A stretch of 64,000 bases of DNA from Pseudomonas lalucatii (GTDB lineage: Bacteria; Pseudomonadota; Gammaproteobacteria; Pseudomonadales; Pseudomonadaceae), in the NCBI RefSeq assembly GCF_018398425.1, contig NZ_JADPMV010000001.1, forward strand, positions 2,826,754 through 2,890,753, given 5' to 3'. A program made the position numbers and the translations under genes. Numbering within the stretch: the stretch's first letter is position 1; every line of letters begins with the position of its first letter. Below are positions 20,199-28,984 of this stretch, piece after piece. The notes below the pieces were generated by a model that was given only the letters and a program-made list of their open reading frames with translations, did no database searches and was not told the origin of the DNA.

Positions 20199-20216
20199 CT
20201 CGTGCTCAGCCGGGGC

Positions 20217-21446
20217 CTAGAACAGCACGCGGCTGCGGATGGTGCCGTGCACGTGCTGGAGTTTCTCCAGGGCCAGGTCGGAGTACTCGGCGTCGACGTC
20301 GATCACCACGTAGCCGACCTTGTCGTTGGTCTGCAGGAACTGGCCGGAGATGTTGATGCCGTTGTCGGCGAACACCTTGTTGATCTCGCTCATCACCCCC
20401 GGCACGTTGGCGTGGACGTGCAGCAGGCGGTGCTTGCCCGGGTGCGAGGGCAGGGCCACCTCGGGGAAGTTGACCGAAGACACCGAGGTGCCGTTGTCGC
20501 TGTACTTGACCAGCTTCTCCGCCACTTCCAGGCCGATGTTGGCCTGCGCCTCGGCGGTGGAACCGCCGATGTGCGGGGTCAGGATCACCCGGTCCAGGCC
20601 GCGCAGCGGGCTGGCGAACTCTTCCTCGTTGGACTTGGGCTCGACCGGGAACACGTCGATGGCGGCGCCGATCAGGTGTTCGTCCTTGATCGCCTCGGCC
20701 AGGTGGTCCAGCTCGACCACGGTGCCGCGGGCGGCGTTGATCAGGATGCCGCCCTTCTTCATGGCGCGGATTTCCTTCTCGCCGATCATCCACTGGGTCG
20801 ACGCCAGTTCCGGCACGTGCAGCGAGACGATGTCGCACATGCCCAGCAGCTCGTAGAGGTTGCCGATCTGCGTGGCGTTGCCCAGGGGCAGCTTGGTCAC
20901 CACGTCGTAGAAGTACACCTGCATGCCCAGGGCTTCGGCGAGGACCGACAGCTGGGTGCCGATCGAGCCGTAGCCGACGATGCCGAGCTTCTTGCCGCGG
21001 ATCTCGAAGGAGTTGGCCGCGCTCTTGATCCAGCCGCCGCGGTGGCAGGAGGCGTTCTTCTCCGGGATGCCGCGCAGCAGCAGGATGGCCTCGGCCAGCA
21101 CCAGCTCGGCCACCGAGCGGGTGTTGGAGTAGGGCGCGTTGAACACCGCGATGCCGCGCTCGCGGGCGGCGTCCAGGTCGACCTGGTTGGTGCCGATGCA
21201 GAAGCAGCCGACCGCCACCAGTTTCTTGGCGCAGTCGAAGACCTCGGCGGTCAGCTGGGTGCGCGAGCGGATGCCGATGAAGTGGGCCTCGGCGATCTTC
21301 TCTTTCAGCTCGTCGCCTGACAGGGCGCCCTTGAGGTACTCGATGTTGGTGTAGCCGGCGGCCCTCAGGGTGTCCACGGCATTCTGGTGGACGCCTTCGA
21401 GGAGAAGGAACTTGATCTTGCTCTTGTCGAGAGAGGTCTTGCTCAT
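20217..21446 (-). CDS. serA: D-3-phosphoglycerate dehydrogenase SerA
   Basis: A 409-residue dehydrogenase that oxidises 3-phosphoglycerate to 3-phosphohydroxypyruvate, the first step of serine synthesis. The NAD-binding GYGSIGTQLS, NAARGTVV and TPHIGGSTAEAQ with the catalytic His are visible. A C-terminal ACT domain (LLHVHANVPGVMSEI onward) suggests serine feedback. The length equals the E. coli type. The start at 21446 (MSKTSLDKSKIKF) was chosen over a longer open frame. It is divergent from the D-2-hydroxyglutarate dehydrogenase gene. Confidence 0.97.
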   Translation of the reverse strand: MSKTSLDKSKIKFLLLEGVHQNAVDTLRAAGYTNIEYLKGALSGDELKEKIAEAHFIGIRSRTQLTAEVFDCAKKLVAVGCFCIGTNQVDLDAARERGIAVFNAPYSNTRSVAELVLAEAILLLRGIPEKNASCHRGGWIKSAANSFEIRGKKLGIVGYGSIGTQLSVLAEALGMQVYFYDVVTKLPLGNATQIGNLYELLGMCDIVSLHVPELASTQWMIGEKEIRAMKKGGILINAARGTVVELDHLAEAIKDEHLIGAAIDVFPVEPKSNEEEFASPLRGLDRVILTPHIGGSTAEAQANIGLEVAEKLVKYSDNGTSVSSVNFPEVALPSHPGKHRLLHVHANVPGVMSEINKVFADNGINISGQFLQTNDKVGYVVIDVDAEYSDLALEKLQHVHGTIRSRVLF

Positions 21447-21633
21447 CGGAGTACCTGTTGTCCCACAAATAGTGTCAGGAAAGGCGTCAGCGGCAGGGCT
21501 GACCGGAGCCGCTAGGTCGGTGCCGGGGGCACGATTCACGGGGGGCGTATGCTAGCATGATCTCCTTTTTCCATGCTTGGTTGCGACCTGAATGGTTCTC
21601 AGGGCGACCATGAATCCTTTGAGAGTTCACGTG

Positions 21634-23028
21634 ATGACCCCAGCTGCCCTGATTGAAGAACTGCAGACCCTGGTCGAGCCCGGCAAGGTGCTCACCGACG
21701 CCGACGCCCTGGCCACCTACGGCAAGGACTGGACCAAACACTTCGCCCCGGCACCCAGCGCCATCGTCTTCCCCAAGAGCGTCGAGCAGGTCCAGGCCAT
21801 CGTCCGCTGGGCCAACCGGCACGGCGTCGCCCTGGTGCCCTCGGGCGGGCGCACCGGCCTGTCCGCCGCCGCGGTGGCGGCCAACGGGGAAGTCGTAGTC
21901 GCGTTCGACTACATGAACCAGATTCTCGCCTTCAACGAGTTCGACCGCACCGTGGTCTGCCAGCCGGGGGTGATCACCCAGCAGCTGCAGGACTTCGCCG
22001 AAGACCAGGGGCTGTACTACCCGGTGGACTTCGCCTCCGCCGGTTCCAGCCAGATCGGCGGCAACATCGCCACCAATGCCGGCGGCATCAAGGTGATTCG
22101 CTACGGCATGACCCGCAACTGGGTCGCCGGCCTCAAGGTCGTCACCGGCACCGGCGAGCTGCTGGAGTTGAACAAGGACCTGATCAAGAACGCCACCGGC
22201 TACGACCTGCGCCAGCTGTTCATCGGCGCCGAAGGGACGCTCGGTTTCGTGGTGGAGGCCACCATGCGCCTCGACCGCACGCCGCAGAACCTCACCGCCA
22301 TGGTCCTCGGCACCCCGGACTTCGATTCGATCATGCCGGTGCTGCACGCCTTCCAGGGCAAGCTCGACCTGACCGCCTTCGAGTTCTTCTCCGACCGCTG
22401 CCTGGACAAGATCCTCGCCCGCGGCGACGTGCCGGCGCCCTTCGAGACCCGCGCGCCCTTCTATGCGCTGCTGGAGTTCGAGGCCACCACCGAGCAGGTC
22501 GCCGACGCGGCCCTGGCCACCTTCGAGCACTGCGTCGAGCAGGGTTGGGTGCTCGACGGGGTGATGAGCCAGAGCGAGCAGCAGCTGCAGAACCTGTGGA
22601 AGCTGCGCGAGTACATCTCTGAGACCATCGCCCACTGGACCCCCTACAAGAACGACATCTCGGTCACAGTGTCGAAGGTGCCGGCCTTCCTCGCCGACAT
22701 CGACAACCTGGTCAACAGCAACTACCCGGACTTCGAGGTGCTCTGGTACGGCCACATCGGCGACGGCAATCTGCACCTGAACATCCTCAAGCCGGACGCG
22801 CTGAGCAAGGACGAGTTCTTCGCCAAGTGCGCCACGGTGAACAAGTGGGTGTTCGAGGTGGTGCAGAAGTACAACGGCTCGATCAGCGCCGAGCACGGCG
22901 TCGGCATGACCAAGCGCGACTACCTGGGCTACAGCCGCTCCGAGGCGGAGATCGGCTACATGAAGGCGATCAAGGCAGTGTTCGACCCCAATGGCATCAT
23001 GAACCCCGGGAAGATCTTCCCGCTCTGA
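21634..23028 (+). CDS. D-2-hydroxyglutarate dehydrogenase (FAD-linked oxidase family)
   Basis: Flavoprotein of 464 residues. The N-terminal PCMH-type FAD domain contains PSGGRTGLSAAA and ASAGSSQIGGNIATNAGG. The C-terminal FAD-oxidase domain contains WYGHIGDGNLHLN and AEHGVGMTKRDYL. The start at 21634 (MTPAALIEELQ) gives the length known for the P. stutzeri enzyme, which re-oxidises the D-2-hydroxyglutarate made by SerA and so pulls serine synthesis forward. Its divergent position next to serA supports the same coupling here. Confidence 0.9.
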   Translation: MTPAALIEELQTLVEPGKVLTDADALATYGKDWTKHFAPAPSAIVFPKSVEQVQAIVRWANRHGVALVPSGGRTGLSAAAVAANGEVVVAFDYMNQILAFNEFDRTVVCQPGVITQQLQDFAEDQGLYYPVDFASAGSSQIGGNIATNAGGIKVIRYGMTRNWVAGLKVVTGTGELLELNKDLIKNATGYDLRQLFIGAEGTLGFVVEATMRLDRTPQNLTAMVLGTPDFDSIMPVLHAFQGKLDLTAFEFFSDRCLDKILARGDVPAPFETRAPFYALLEFEATTEQVADAALATFEHCVEQGWVLDGVMSQSEQQLQNLWKLREYISETIAHWTPYKNDISVTVSKVPAFLADIDNLVNSNYPDFEVLWYGHIGDGNLHLNILKPDALSKDEFFAKCATVNKWVFEVVQKYNGSISAEHGVGMTKRDYLGYSRSEAEIGYMKAIKAVFDPNGIMNPGKIFPL

Positions 23029-23119
23029 TCGGCGTTCCTTAGCCTTTGGTAGCAGCGACAGTCCGTGCTGGCTCGGCCAGCATGGGCGATTGAGCAGAGA
23101 ACAGACCCAGGAGGCGGTG

Positions 23120-23785
23120 ATGAGTTACCAGCACCAGTATGTCGATGGCACCCATATCCACTTTCCGATGGGCAAGGTGGTGTGCGTCGGCCGCAACTAT
23201 GCCGAGCACGCCAAGGAACTGAACAACCCGCTGCCGAGTGAGCCGCTGCTGTTCATCAAGCCCGGCAGCTGCGTGGTGCCGCTGGAGGATGGCTTCGCCA
23301 TTCCCGCCGATCGCGGCGCGGTGCACTACGAGGCGGAGATCGCCGTGCTGATCGGCAAGCCGCTGTCGCGCAGCCCCGACGCCGAGGAGGTGCGCGACGC
23401 CATCTCCGGCTTCGCCCCGGCGCTGGACCTGACCCTGCGCGAGGTGCAGGCCCGGCTCAAGGAGCAGGGCTATCCCTGGGAGATCGCCAAGTCCTTCGAC
23501 GGCGCCTGCGTGCTGGCGCCCTTCGTGCCGGGCGATGCCATCGAGGCGCTGGGCGACATCGGCATCCGCCTCAGCATCAACGGCGAGGTCCGCCAGGACG
23601 GCAACAGCGGCGACATGCTCAACCCCATACTGCCGCTGATCCAGCACATCTGCGGCCACTTCAGCCTGCAGCCGGGCGACGTGGTGCTCACCGGCACGCC
23701 GGTCGGCGTCGGTCCGCTGCACCAGGGCGACGAGCTGGTGCTGGAGCTGCCGGGGCATGCGCGCTTCGCCAGTCGCGTGCTGTAG
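23120..23785 (+). CDS. Fumarylacetoacetate hydrolase-family enzyme (YcgM/FAHD1-like)
   Basis: A 221-residue FAH-fold protein. The metal-binding acidic residues appear in HYEAEIAVLIGKPL and GFAPALDLTLREVQ. VVCVGRNYAEHAKELNN and GDVVLTGTPVGVGPL are family signatures. Members of this short subgroup act on small 2-oxoacids (acylpyruvase, oxaloacetate decarboxylase or tautomerase). The exact substrate is not set by sequence. It follows the flavoprotein gene by 91 bases on the same strand and may be co-transcribed. Confidence 0.88.
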   Translation: MSYQHQYVDGTHIHFPMGKVVCVGRNYAEHAKELNNPLPSEPLLFIKPGSCVVPLEDGFAIPADRGAVHYEAEIAVLIGKPLSRSPDAEEVRDAISGFAPALDLTLREVQARLKEQGYPWEIAKSFDGACVLAPFVPGDAIEALGDIGIRLSINGEVRQDGNSGDMLNPILPLIQHICGHFSLQPGDVVLTGTPVGVGPLHQGDELVLELPGHARFASRVL

Positions 23786-23798
23786 GGCGGTCCTGCGG

Positions 23799-23818
23799 GG
23801 CGCCCGGCGGGCGCCTTT
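23799..23818 (+). terminator. Terminator after the FAH-family gene
   Basis: A perfect 7-bp GC stem (GGCGCCC with GGGCGCC), loop GGC, then TTT. A short T tract makes it a moderate intrinsic terminator. Confidence 0.5.
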
Positions 23819-23893
23819 CGTCGCGGTAATCGAACCTTAAAGCTAGGCCGCTAGTCTGATGGTCGTCGCACTTCCCCTCCCCGAGTCCCGTCG

Positions 23894-24805
23894 ATGCCCA
23901 AGCCGCTGCCCCGCTTCCTGTCCCCCCGTCGCCTGGCGCTGCCGACCCTGGTGGTCCTGGCGGCGCTGTCGGTCGACTACCTGCAGTGGCACAAGCGCGC
24001 CTACTTCTGGTTCAAGGAGCAGGGCCTGAGCCTCGCCGAGCAGCAGGCGAGCATCTGGCTGCCGGGCTACCGGGCGGTGCTGCAGGGCAAGCCGCTGGCC
24101 GGCCTGGAGGATGACGAGACCTCCGGGCTGACCTACCACCCCGGCAGCGACACCCTGTTCACCGTCACCGGCAAGAACCCGCAACTGGTCGAACTGTCGC
24201 TGGACGGCGAGATATTGCGGCGCATCCGCCTGGCCGGCTTCGCCGATCCCGAGGGGGTCGAGCTGGTGGCCGACGGGCGCCTGGCGATCATCGACGAGCG
24301 CGAGCGCAAGCTGACCGCCTTCCACCTGGCCGACGACGCCCTGAGCATCGATGCCGCCGACTACCCGGCCTTCGACCTGGGCTTCGCCGACGCCGGCAAC
24401 AAGGGCTTCGAGGGCATCGCCTGGGACTCGCGCCGGCAACGGGTGCTGCTCGGCAAGGAGCGCTCGCCCCTGGGGCTGTTCAGCCTGCCGTTCCCCGGCG
24501 AGGACGGGGCGATCGGCACCCTGCAGCCGATGCCGACGGGCAACCTGTTCGTCCGCGACATCTCTTCGCTGAGCTACGACGCGCGCACCGGGCATTCGCT
24601 GGTGCTGTCCGACGAGTCGCAACTGCTGCTGGAGCTGGACGGCGAGGGCGAGCCGGTCAGCTTCATCAGCCTGGGCGGCGGCCGCAACGGCCTGGGCAAG
24701 GGCATCGAGCAGGCGGAAGGGGTGGCCATGGATGCGGCGGGCACCATCTATATAGTCGGCGAGCCCAACCTGCTCTACGTGTTCAAGCGGCCGGCGGACA
24801 GCTAG
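23894..24805 (+). CDS. SdiA-regulated (YjiK-like) beta-propeller protein
   Basis: A 303-residue protein with an N-terminal hydrophobic anchor (LALPTLVVLAALSVDYLQW), then a periplasmic domain. The repeated blades (ETSGLTYHPGSDTLFTVTG, GFADPEGVELVADGRLAII, GFEGIAWDSRRQRVLLGKE, AEGVAMDAAGTIYIVGEPN) match the SdiA-regulated/esterase-like beta-propeller family. No enzymatic role is established. The name reflects the E. coli relative and does not imply SdiA control here. Confidence 0.84.
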   Translation: MPKPLPRFLSPRRLALPTLVVLAALSVDYLQWHKRAYFWFKEQGLSLAEQQASIWLPGYRAVLQGKPLAGLEDDETSGLTYHPGSDTLFTVTGKNPQLVELSLDGEILRRIRLAGFADPEGVELVADGRLAIIDERERKLTAFHLADDALSIDAADYPAFDLGFADAGNKGFEGIAWDSRRQRVLLGKERSPLGLFSLPFPGEDGAIGTLQPMPTGNLFVRDISSLSYDARTGHSLVLSDESQLLLELDGEGEPVSFISLGGGRNGLGKGIEQAEGVAMDAAGTIYIVGEPNLLYVFKRPADS

Positions 24806-24812
24806 GCTCGGC

Positions 24813-24830
24813 CCGCGCCCGCCGGCGCGG
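24813..24830. terminator. Hairpin between converging SdiA-regulated-type gene and rpiA
   Basis: A perfect 7-bp stem (CCGCGCC with GGCGCGG) and a 4-base loop fill most of the 26-base gap between the two stops. There is no T tract, so termination strength is uncertain. Confidence 0.4.
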
Positions 24831-24831
24831 T

Positions 24832-25503
24832 TCAGCGGGTCAGGCGCTTGACCCCTTCGGCGGTGCCGAGCAGCAGCAGGTCGGCCGGACGCGCGGCGAA
24901 CAGGCCGTTGGTGACCACGCCGACGATGTTGTTGATCTGCGCCTCCAGCCCGGCCGGATCGACGATCGACAGGTTGTGCACGTCGAGGATCTGGTTGCCG
25001 TTGTCGGTGACCACCCCTTCGCGGTACACCGGGTCGCCGCCCAGCTTGACCAGCTCGCGGGCGACGTGGCTGCGGGCCATGGGGATCACCTCCACCGGCA
25101 GCGGGAAGGCGCCGAGCACCGGCACCAGCTTGCTGGCATCGGCGATGCAGATGAAGGTCTTGGCCACCGCCGCGACTATCTTCTCGCGGGTCAGGGCGGC
25201 GCCGCCGCCCTTGATCAGGTTGAGGTGTTCGTCGCTCTCGTCGGCGCCGTCGACATAGAACTCCAGGTCGCTGACCGCGTTCAGTTCGTACACCGGGATG
25301 CCGTGGCCCTTGAGGCGCGCGGCGGTGGCCTCGGAGCTGGCCACGGCGCCGTCGAAGTCCATCCGGTGCTGGGCCAGGGCGTCGATGAAGCAGTTGGCGG
25401 TGGAGCCGGTGCCGACGCCGACGACGCTCTTGGCATCGAGCTGGGGGAGGATGAAGTCGACGGCGGCCTGGGCGACTGCCTGCTTGAGTTGATCCTGGGT
25501 CAT
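24832..25503 (-). CDS. rpiA: Ribose-5-phosphate isomerase A
   Basis: A 223-residue enzyme interconverting ribose 5-phosphate and ribulose 5-phosphate in the pentose phosphate pathway. Visible signatures are [17 protein letters not shown] (phosphate loop), [19 protein letters not shown] (catalytic Asp/Glu/Lys region) and TREKIVA. The length is typical. It is divergent from ilvA, with a 141-base shared promoter region, an arrangement common in pseudomonads. Confidence 0.97.
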   Translation of the reverse strand: MTQDQLKQAVAQAAVDFILPQLDAKSVVGVGTGSTANCFIDALAQHRMDFDGAVASSEATAARLKGHGIPVYELNAVSDLEFYVDGADESDEHLNLIKGGGAALTREKIVAAVAKTFICIADASKLVPVLGAFPLPVEVIPMARSHVARELVKLGGDPVYREGVVTDNGNQILDVHNLSIVDPAGLEAQINNIVGVVTNGLFAARPADLLLLGTAEGVKRLTR

Positions 25504-25644
25504 CGCGGTTTCTGCGCCTGAGTGGGTCGGGAGGCGCGAATTATAGCCGGATGCGCCGGCAAAACCCCGCCATTCGTATGGTCGCTCGGCGCGGGCCTGG
25601 GGTAGACTCCGGGGTCCCCTAGCGCAACCGCCTGCGATATCGCC

Positions 25645-27159
25645 ATGCTCGAACAGTACGTCAAGAAGATCCTCACCTCGCGCGTCTACGACGTCGCGGT
25701 GGAAACGCCCCTGCAAGCCGCCAACCAGCTGTCCCAGCGTCTGGGCAACCAGATTCTGCTCAAGCGCGAAGACCTGCAGCCGGTGTTCTCCTTCAAGATT
25801 CGCGGCGCCTACAACAAGCTGGCCCAGCTGACTGCCGAGGAGCAGGCCCGCGGCGTGGTCACCGCCTCGGCCGGCAACCACGCCCAGGGCCTGGCGCTGG
25901 CGGCCAAGGTGCTGGGGGTCAAGGCGACCATCGTGATGCCCAAGACCACCCCGGAGATCAAGGTCAACGGCGTGCGTTCGCGCGGCGGCAAGGTGGTGCT
26001 GCACGGCGACAGCTTCCCCGAGGCCCTGGCCTACTCGCTGAAACTGGTGGAGGAGAAGGGCTACATCTATATCCACCCCTACGACGACCCGCACACCATC
26101 GCCGGCCAGGGCACGGTGGCGATGGAGATCCTCCGCCAGCATCCCGGCCAGCTGGACGCCATCTTCGTCCCGGTGGGCGGCGGCGGGCTGATCGCCGGCA
26201 TCGCCGCCTACGTCAAGTACCTGCGCCCCGAGGTCAGGATCATCGGCGTCGAGCCGGACGACTCGAACTGCCTGCAGGCCGCCATGGCCGCCGGCGAGCG
26301 GGTGGTGCTGCCGAGCGTCGGGCTGTTCGCCGACGGCGTGGCGGTGGCGCAGATCGGCCAGCACACCTTCGACATCTGCAAGGATCACGTCGACGAGGTG
26401 ATCACCGTCAGCACCGACGAGATCTGCGCGGCGATCAAGGACATCTACGACGACACCCGCTCGATCACCGAGCCGGCCGGCGCCCTGGCGGTGGCCGGGA
26501 TCAAGCGCTATGTCGAGCGCGAGGGCTGCGCGGGCCAGGTGCTGGTGGGCATCGAGTCGGGGGCCAACGTCAACTTCGACCGCCTGCGCCACGTCGCCGA
26601 GCGCGCCGAGCTGGGCGAGAAGCGCGAGGCGATCATCGCCGTGACCATTCCCGAGCAGCCGGGCAGTTTCAAGGCCTTCTGCGAGGCGATCGGCAAGCGC
26701 CAGATCACCGAGTTCAACTACCGCTACCACACCGACAAGGAAGCGCACATCTTCGTCGGCGTGCAGACCCATCCGGAGAGCGATCCGCGCGCGGCCCTGG
26801 TGGCCAGCCTGAGGGAGCAGGGCTTCCCGGTGGTCGACCTGACCGACAACGAGCTGGCCAAGCTGCATATCCGCCACATGGTCGGCGGCCACGCCGCGCG
26901 GGTCAGCGACGAGGTGGTGCTGCGCTTCGAGTTCCCCGAGCGGCCCGGCGCGCTGTTCAACTTCCTGCAGCGCCTGGGCGGCCGCTGGAACATCTCCATG
27001 TTCCACTACCGCAACCATGGCGCCGCCGACGGCCGGGTGGTCGCCGGCCTGCAGGTGCCCCAGGCCGAGCGGCACCTGGTGCCGGCGGCGCTGGACGAGA
27101 TCGGCTACCCCTACTGGGACGAGAGCGACAATCCGGCCTACCGGTTGTTCCTGGGCTGA
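25645..27159 (+). CDS. ilvA: Biosynthetic threonine ammonia-lyase IlvA
   Basis: A 504-residue PLP enzyme deaminating threonine to 2-oxobutyrate, first step of isoleucine synthesis. The PLP lysine is Lys51 in [24 protein letters not shown] and the glycine loop [10 protein letters not shown] follow. Two C-terminal ACT-like domains (from [18 protein letters not shown] and [18 protein letters not shown]) indicate isoleucine/valine allostery. Full length, no defects. Confidence 0.97.
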   Translation: MLEQYVKKILTSRVYDVAVETPLQAANQLSQRLGNQILLKREDLQPVFSFKIRGAYNKLAQLTAEEQARGVVTASAGNHAQGLALAAKVLGVKATIVMPKTTPEIKVNGVRSRGGKVVLHGDSFPEALAYSLKLVEEKGYIYIHPYDDPHTIAGQGTVAMEILRQHPGQLDAIFVPVGGGGLIAGIAAYVKYLRPEVRIIGVEPDDSNCLQAAMAAGERVVLPSVGLFADGVAVAQIGQHTFDICKDHVDEVITVSTDEICAAIKDIYDDTRSITEPAGALAVAGIKRYVEREGCAGQVLVGIESGANVNFDRLRHVAERAELGEKREAIIAVTIPEQPGSFKAFCEAIGKRQITEFNYRYHTDKEAHIFVGVQTHPESDPRAALVASLREQGFPVVDLTDNELAKLHIRHMVGGHAARVSDEVVLRFEFPERPGALFNFLQRLGGRWNISMFHYRNHGAADGRVVAGLQVPQAERHLVPAALDEIGYPYWDESDNPAYRLFLG

Positions 27160-27184
27160 GCCGGCGCGCCGGCGGGATGAGTGA

Positions 27185-27625
27185 ATGGAACCCTACCAGC
27201 TGTTGAAGATTGCCCACGGCCTGCCCGCCATCCTGCTGCTGCTCGGTGTGCTGGCCCATGTGCTGATGCTGTGGAAGGCGGCGCGCGGCGGCGATGCGGC
27301 GGTGCTGCAGCGCAAGCTCGCGCGTACCCGCCTGATCAGCCTGCCGCTGCTCGGCCTGCTGGCGCTGAGTCTGCCGGTGAGTGGCTGGTTTCTCGTGGAT
27401 GGGGCGGGCTGGCCGCTGTCGCAGACCTGGCTGCTGGCCAGCAGCGTGCTGTTTGGCCTTTTGGTGGTCTGCGGTCTGTTGCTGGGTGGACGCCTGAAGG
27501 CCTGGCAGGCGCTGGGTGAGGCGCCGGCTTCGAGCGGGCTGCTGCGGGTTACCGCCGCCTATGCCGGGCTGAGCCTGCTGTTGCTGCTGGTGATTCTGGG
27601 GCTGATGGGGGCCAAGCCGGCCTGA
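27185..27625 (+). CDS. Four-helix inner-membrane protein (DUF2269-like), unknown function
   Basis: A 146-residue protein that is mostly hydrophobic, with four predicted membrane segments at about residues 10-30, 50-70, 77-100 and 120-142. Basic loops lie between them (WKAARGG, RKLARTR). The pattern resembles the DUF2269 group but no diagnostic motif is seen, so the family is tentative. It follows ilvA by 25 bases and may be co-transcribed. It ends at a strong terminator. Confidence 0.7.
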   Translation: MEPYQLLKIAHGLPAILLLLGVLAHVLMLWKAARGGDAAVLQRKLARTRLISLPLLGLLALSLPVSGWFLVDGAGWPLSQTWLLASSVLFGLLVVCGLLLGGRLKAWQALGEAPASSGLLRVTAAYAGLSLLLLLVILGLMGAKPA

Positions 27626-27642
27626 GCGTCGAGCCGCCATGG

Positions 27643-27670
27643 AAAACGCCGCCCATCGAGGCGGCGTTTT
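27643..27670. terminator. Bidirectional rho-independent terminator
   Basis: An 11-bp perfect stem (AAAACGCCGCC with GGCGGCGTTTT) with a 6-base loop between converging genes. The A and T runs at the two ends make it usable in both directions. Confidence 0.9.
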
Positions 27671-27687
27671 GCTGTGCAGCGGGGCGT

Positions 27688-28341
27688 TCAGCGTAGCGAA
27701 ATGATCGGCCAGCCGCGCTGCTGCGCTTCGGCGCGCAGCTTCGGGTCGGGGTCCACCGCCACCGGCCGGGTCACCCGCTCCAGCAGCGGAAAATCGTTCA
27801 TCGAATCGCTGTAGAAGCAGCTGTCGTCCAGGTTCAGGCCGGTTTCCGCGAGCCAGCGATCGAGGCGGGTGACCTTGCCTTCCTTGAAGCAGGGCACGTC
27901 GGTGGTGCGCCCGGTGTAGCGGCCGTCCGCCATCTCGCACTCGGTGGCCAGCAGGGTGTCGACGCCCAGGCGTGCGGCGATGGGGCCGGTGACGAAGCGG
28001 TTGGTGGCGGTGATGATCAGCAGCTTGTCGCCGGCGGCGCGATGCTCGGCCAGCAGCGCCTCGCCCTTGGCCAGGATGATCGGCTCGATGCAGTCGCGCA
28101 TGAACTCGCGATGCCACTGCTCGAGCTGGGCCATCTCGCTGCGTCCGAGGATCTCCAGGCTGAAATTCAGGTAGTCGCGGATGTCCAGGCGCCCGGCCAG
28201 GTAGTCCTCGTAGAAGGCATCGTTGCGCGCCTTGTAGGCCACGCCGTCGAGGATGCCGCGCGCGCACAGGTAATCGCCCCAGGCGTGGTCGCTGTCGCCA
28301 CCGAGCAGGGTGTTATCGAGGTCGAAGAGAGCCAAGCGCAC
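27688..28341 (-). CDS. HAD-superfamily phosphatase (HAD-IB, SerB/histidinol-phosphatase-like)
   Basis: A 217-residue HAD hydrolase. Motif I is [17 protein letters not shown], motif [15 protein letters not shown], motif III Lys in FKEGKVTRL and motif [14 protein letters not shown] helical cap lies between. A GTG start at 28341 is preferred (peptide begins [10 protein letters not shown]) because AGGTGA is correctly spaced. The GTG three codons earlier overlaps that site. The substrate is probably a small phosphomonoester. Members near rppH in pseudomonads have been proposed to be histidinol phosphatases, which I cannot confirm from sequence. Confidence 0.87.
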   Translation of the reverse strand: MRLALFDLDNTLLGGDSDHAWGDYLCARGILDGVAYKARNDAFYEDYLAGRLDIRDYLNFSLEILGRSEMAQLEQWHREFMRDCIEPIILAKGEALLAEHRAAGDKLLIITATNRFVTGPIAARLGVDTLLATECEMADGRYTGRTTDVPCFKEGKVTRLDRWLAETGLNLDDSCFYSDSMNDFPLLERVTRPVAVDPDPKLRAEAQQRGWPIISLR

Positions 28342-28485
28342 GCGTATCACCTATCTATCGCAACAGCCGAGGGCCGCCAGAATAGCGGCTTTTCCCGGCT
28401 ATTCCTATTCCCGGGACGGCCGCGTTGCCGCTGCCGCGGGCTTTGTGGAACAATGCCGAAACATGCGTTTACGAGGTTATGCGCC

Positions 28486-28965
28486 GTGATCGACTCTGAT
28501 GGTTTTCGCCCTAATGTCGGCATCATCTTGACCAACGATGTCGGTCAGGTGCTCTGGGCGCGTCGGATTAACCAGGACGCTTGGCAGTTCCCGCAAGGCG
28601 GGATCAACGACCATGAGACGCCGGAAGAGGCGCTGTTCCGCGAGTTGAACGAGGAAGTCGGCCTGGAGCAGGAGGATGTGAAAATTCTCGCCTGCACCCG
28701 CGGCTGGTTGAGGTATCGTCTGCCCCAGCGCCTGGTGCGCACCCACAGCCAGCCGCTGTGCATCGGGCAGAAACAGAAATGGTTCCTGCTGCGCCTGACC
28801 GGCGCGGAGGACAAGGTGCGTATGGACTTGACCGGCAAGCCGGAATTCGACGGCTGGCGCTGGGTCAGTTACTGGTATCCGCTGGGCCAGGTGGTGACAT
28901 TCAAGCGCGAGGTCTACCGTCGCGCCCTCAAGGAACTCGCTCCGCGCCTGCTGGCGCGGGACTGA
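28486..28965 (+). CDS. rppH: RNA pyrophosphohydrolase RppH
   Basis: A 159-residue Nudix hydrolase that removes pyrophosphate from the 5' end of triphosphorylated mRNA and so starts decay. The Nudix box runs from [16 protein letters not shown] to RELNEEVGL with the metal-binding glutamates intact. A GTG start at 28486 is used, giving the usual [16 protein letters not shown]-terminus; ACGAGGT lies about 10 bases ahead. It precedes ptsP by 19 bases, a common gammaproteobacterial pair. Confidence 0.96.
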   Translation: MIDSDGFRPNVGIILTNDVGQVLWARRINQDAWQFPQGGINDHETPEEALFRELNEEVGLEQEDVKILACTRGWLRYRLPQRLVRTHSQPLCIGQKQKWFLLRLTGAEDKVRMDLTGKPEFDGWRWVSYWYPLGQVVTFKREVYRRALKELAPRLLARD

Positions 28966-28984
28966 CACTGACTAGAGCCGAGCC

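Noticed and set aside
25504..27075. A long minus-strand frame opposite ilvA that continues into rpiA
   Set aside because: Only the rpiA part is family-like. The upstream extension mirrors ilvA codons and has no ribosome-binding site or motifs.
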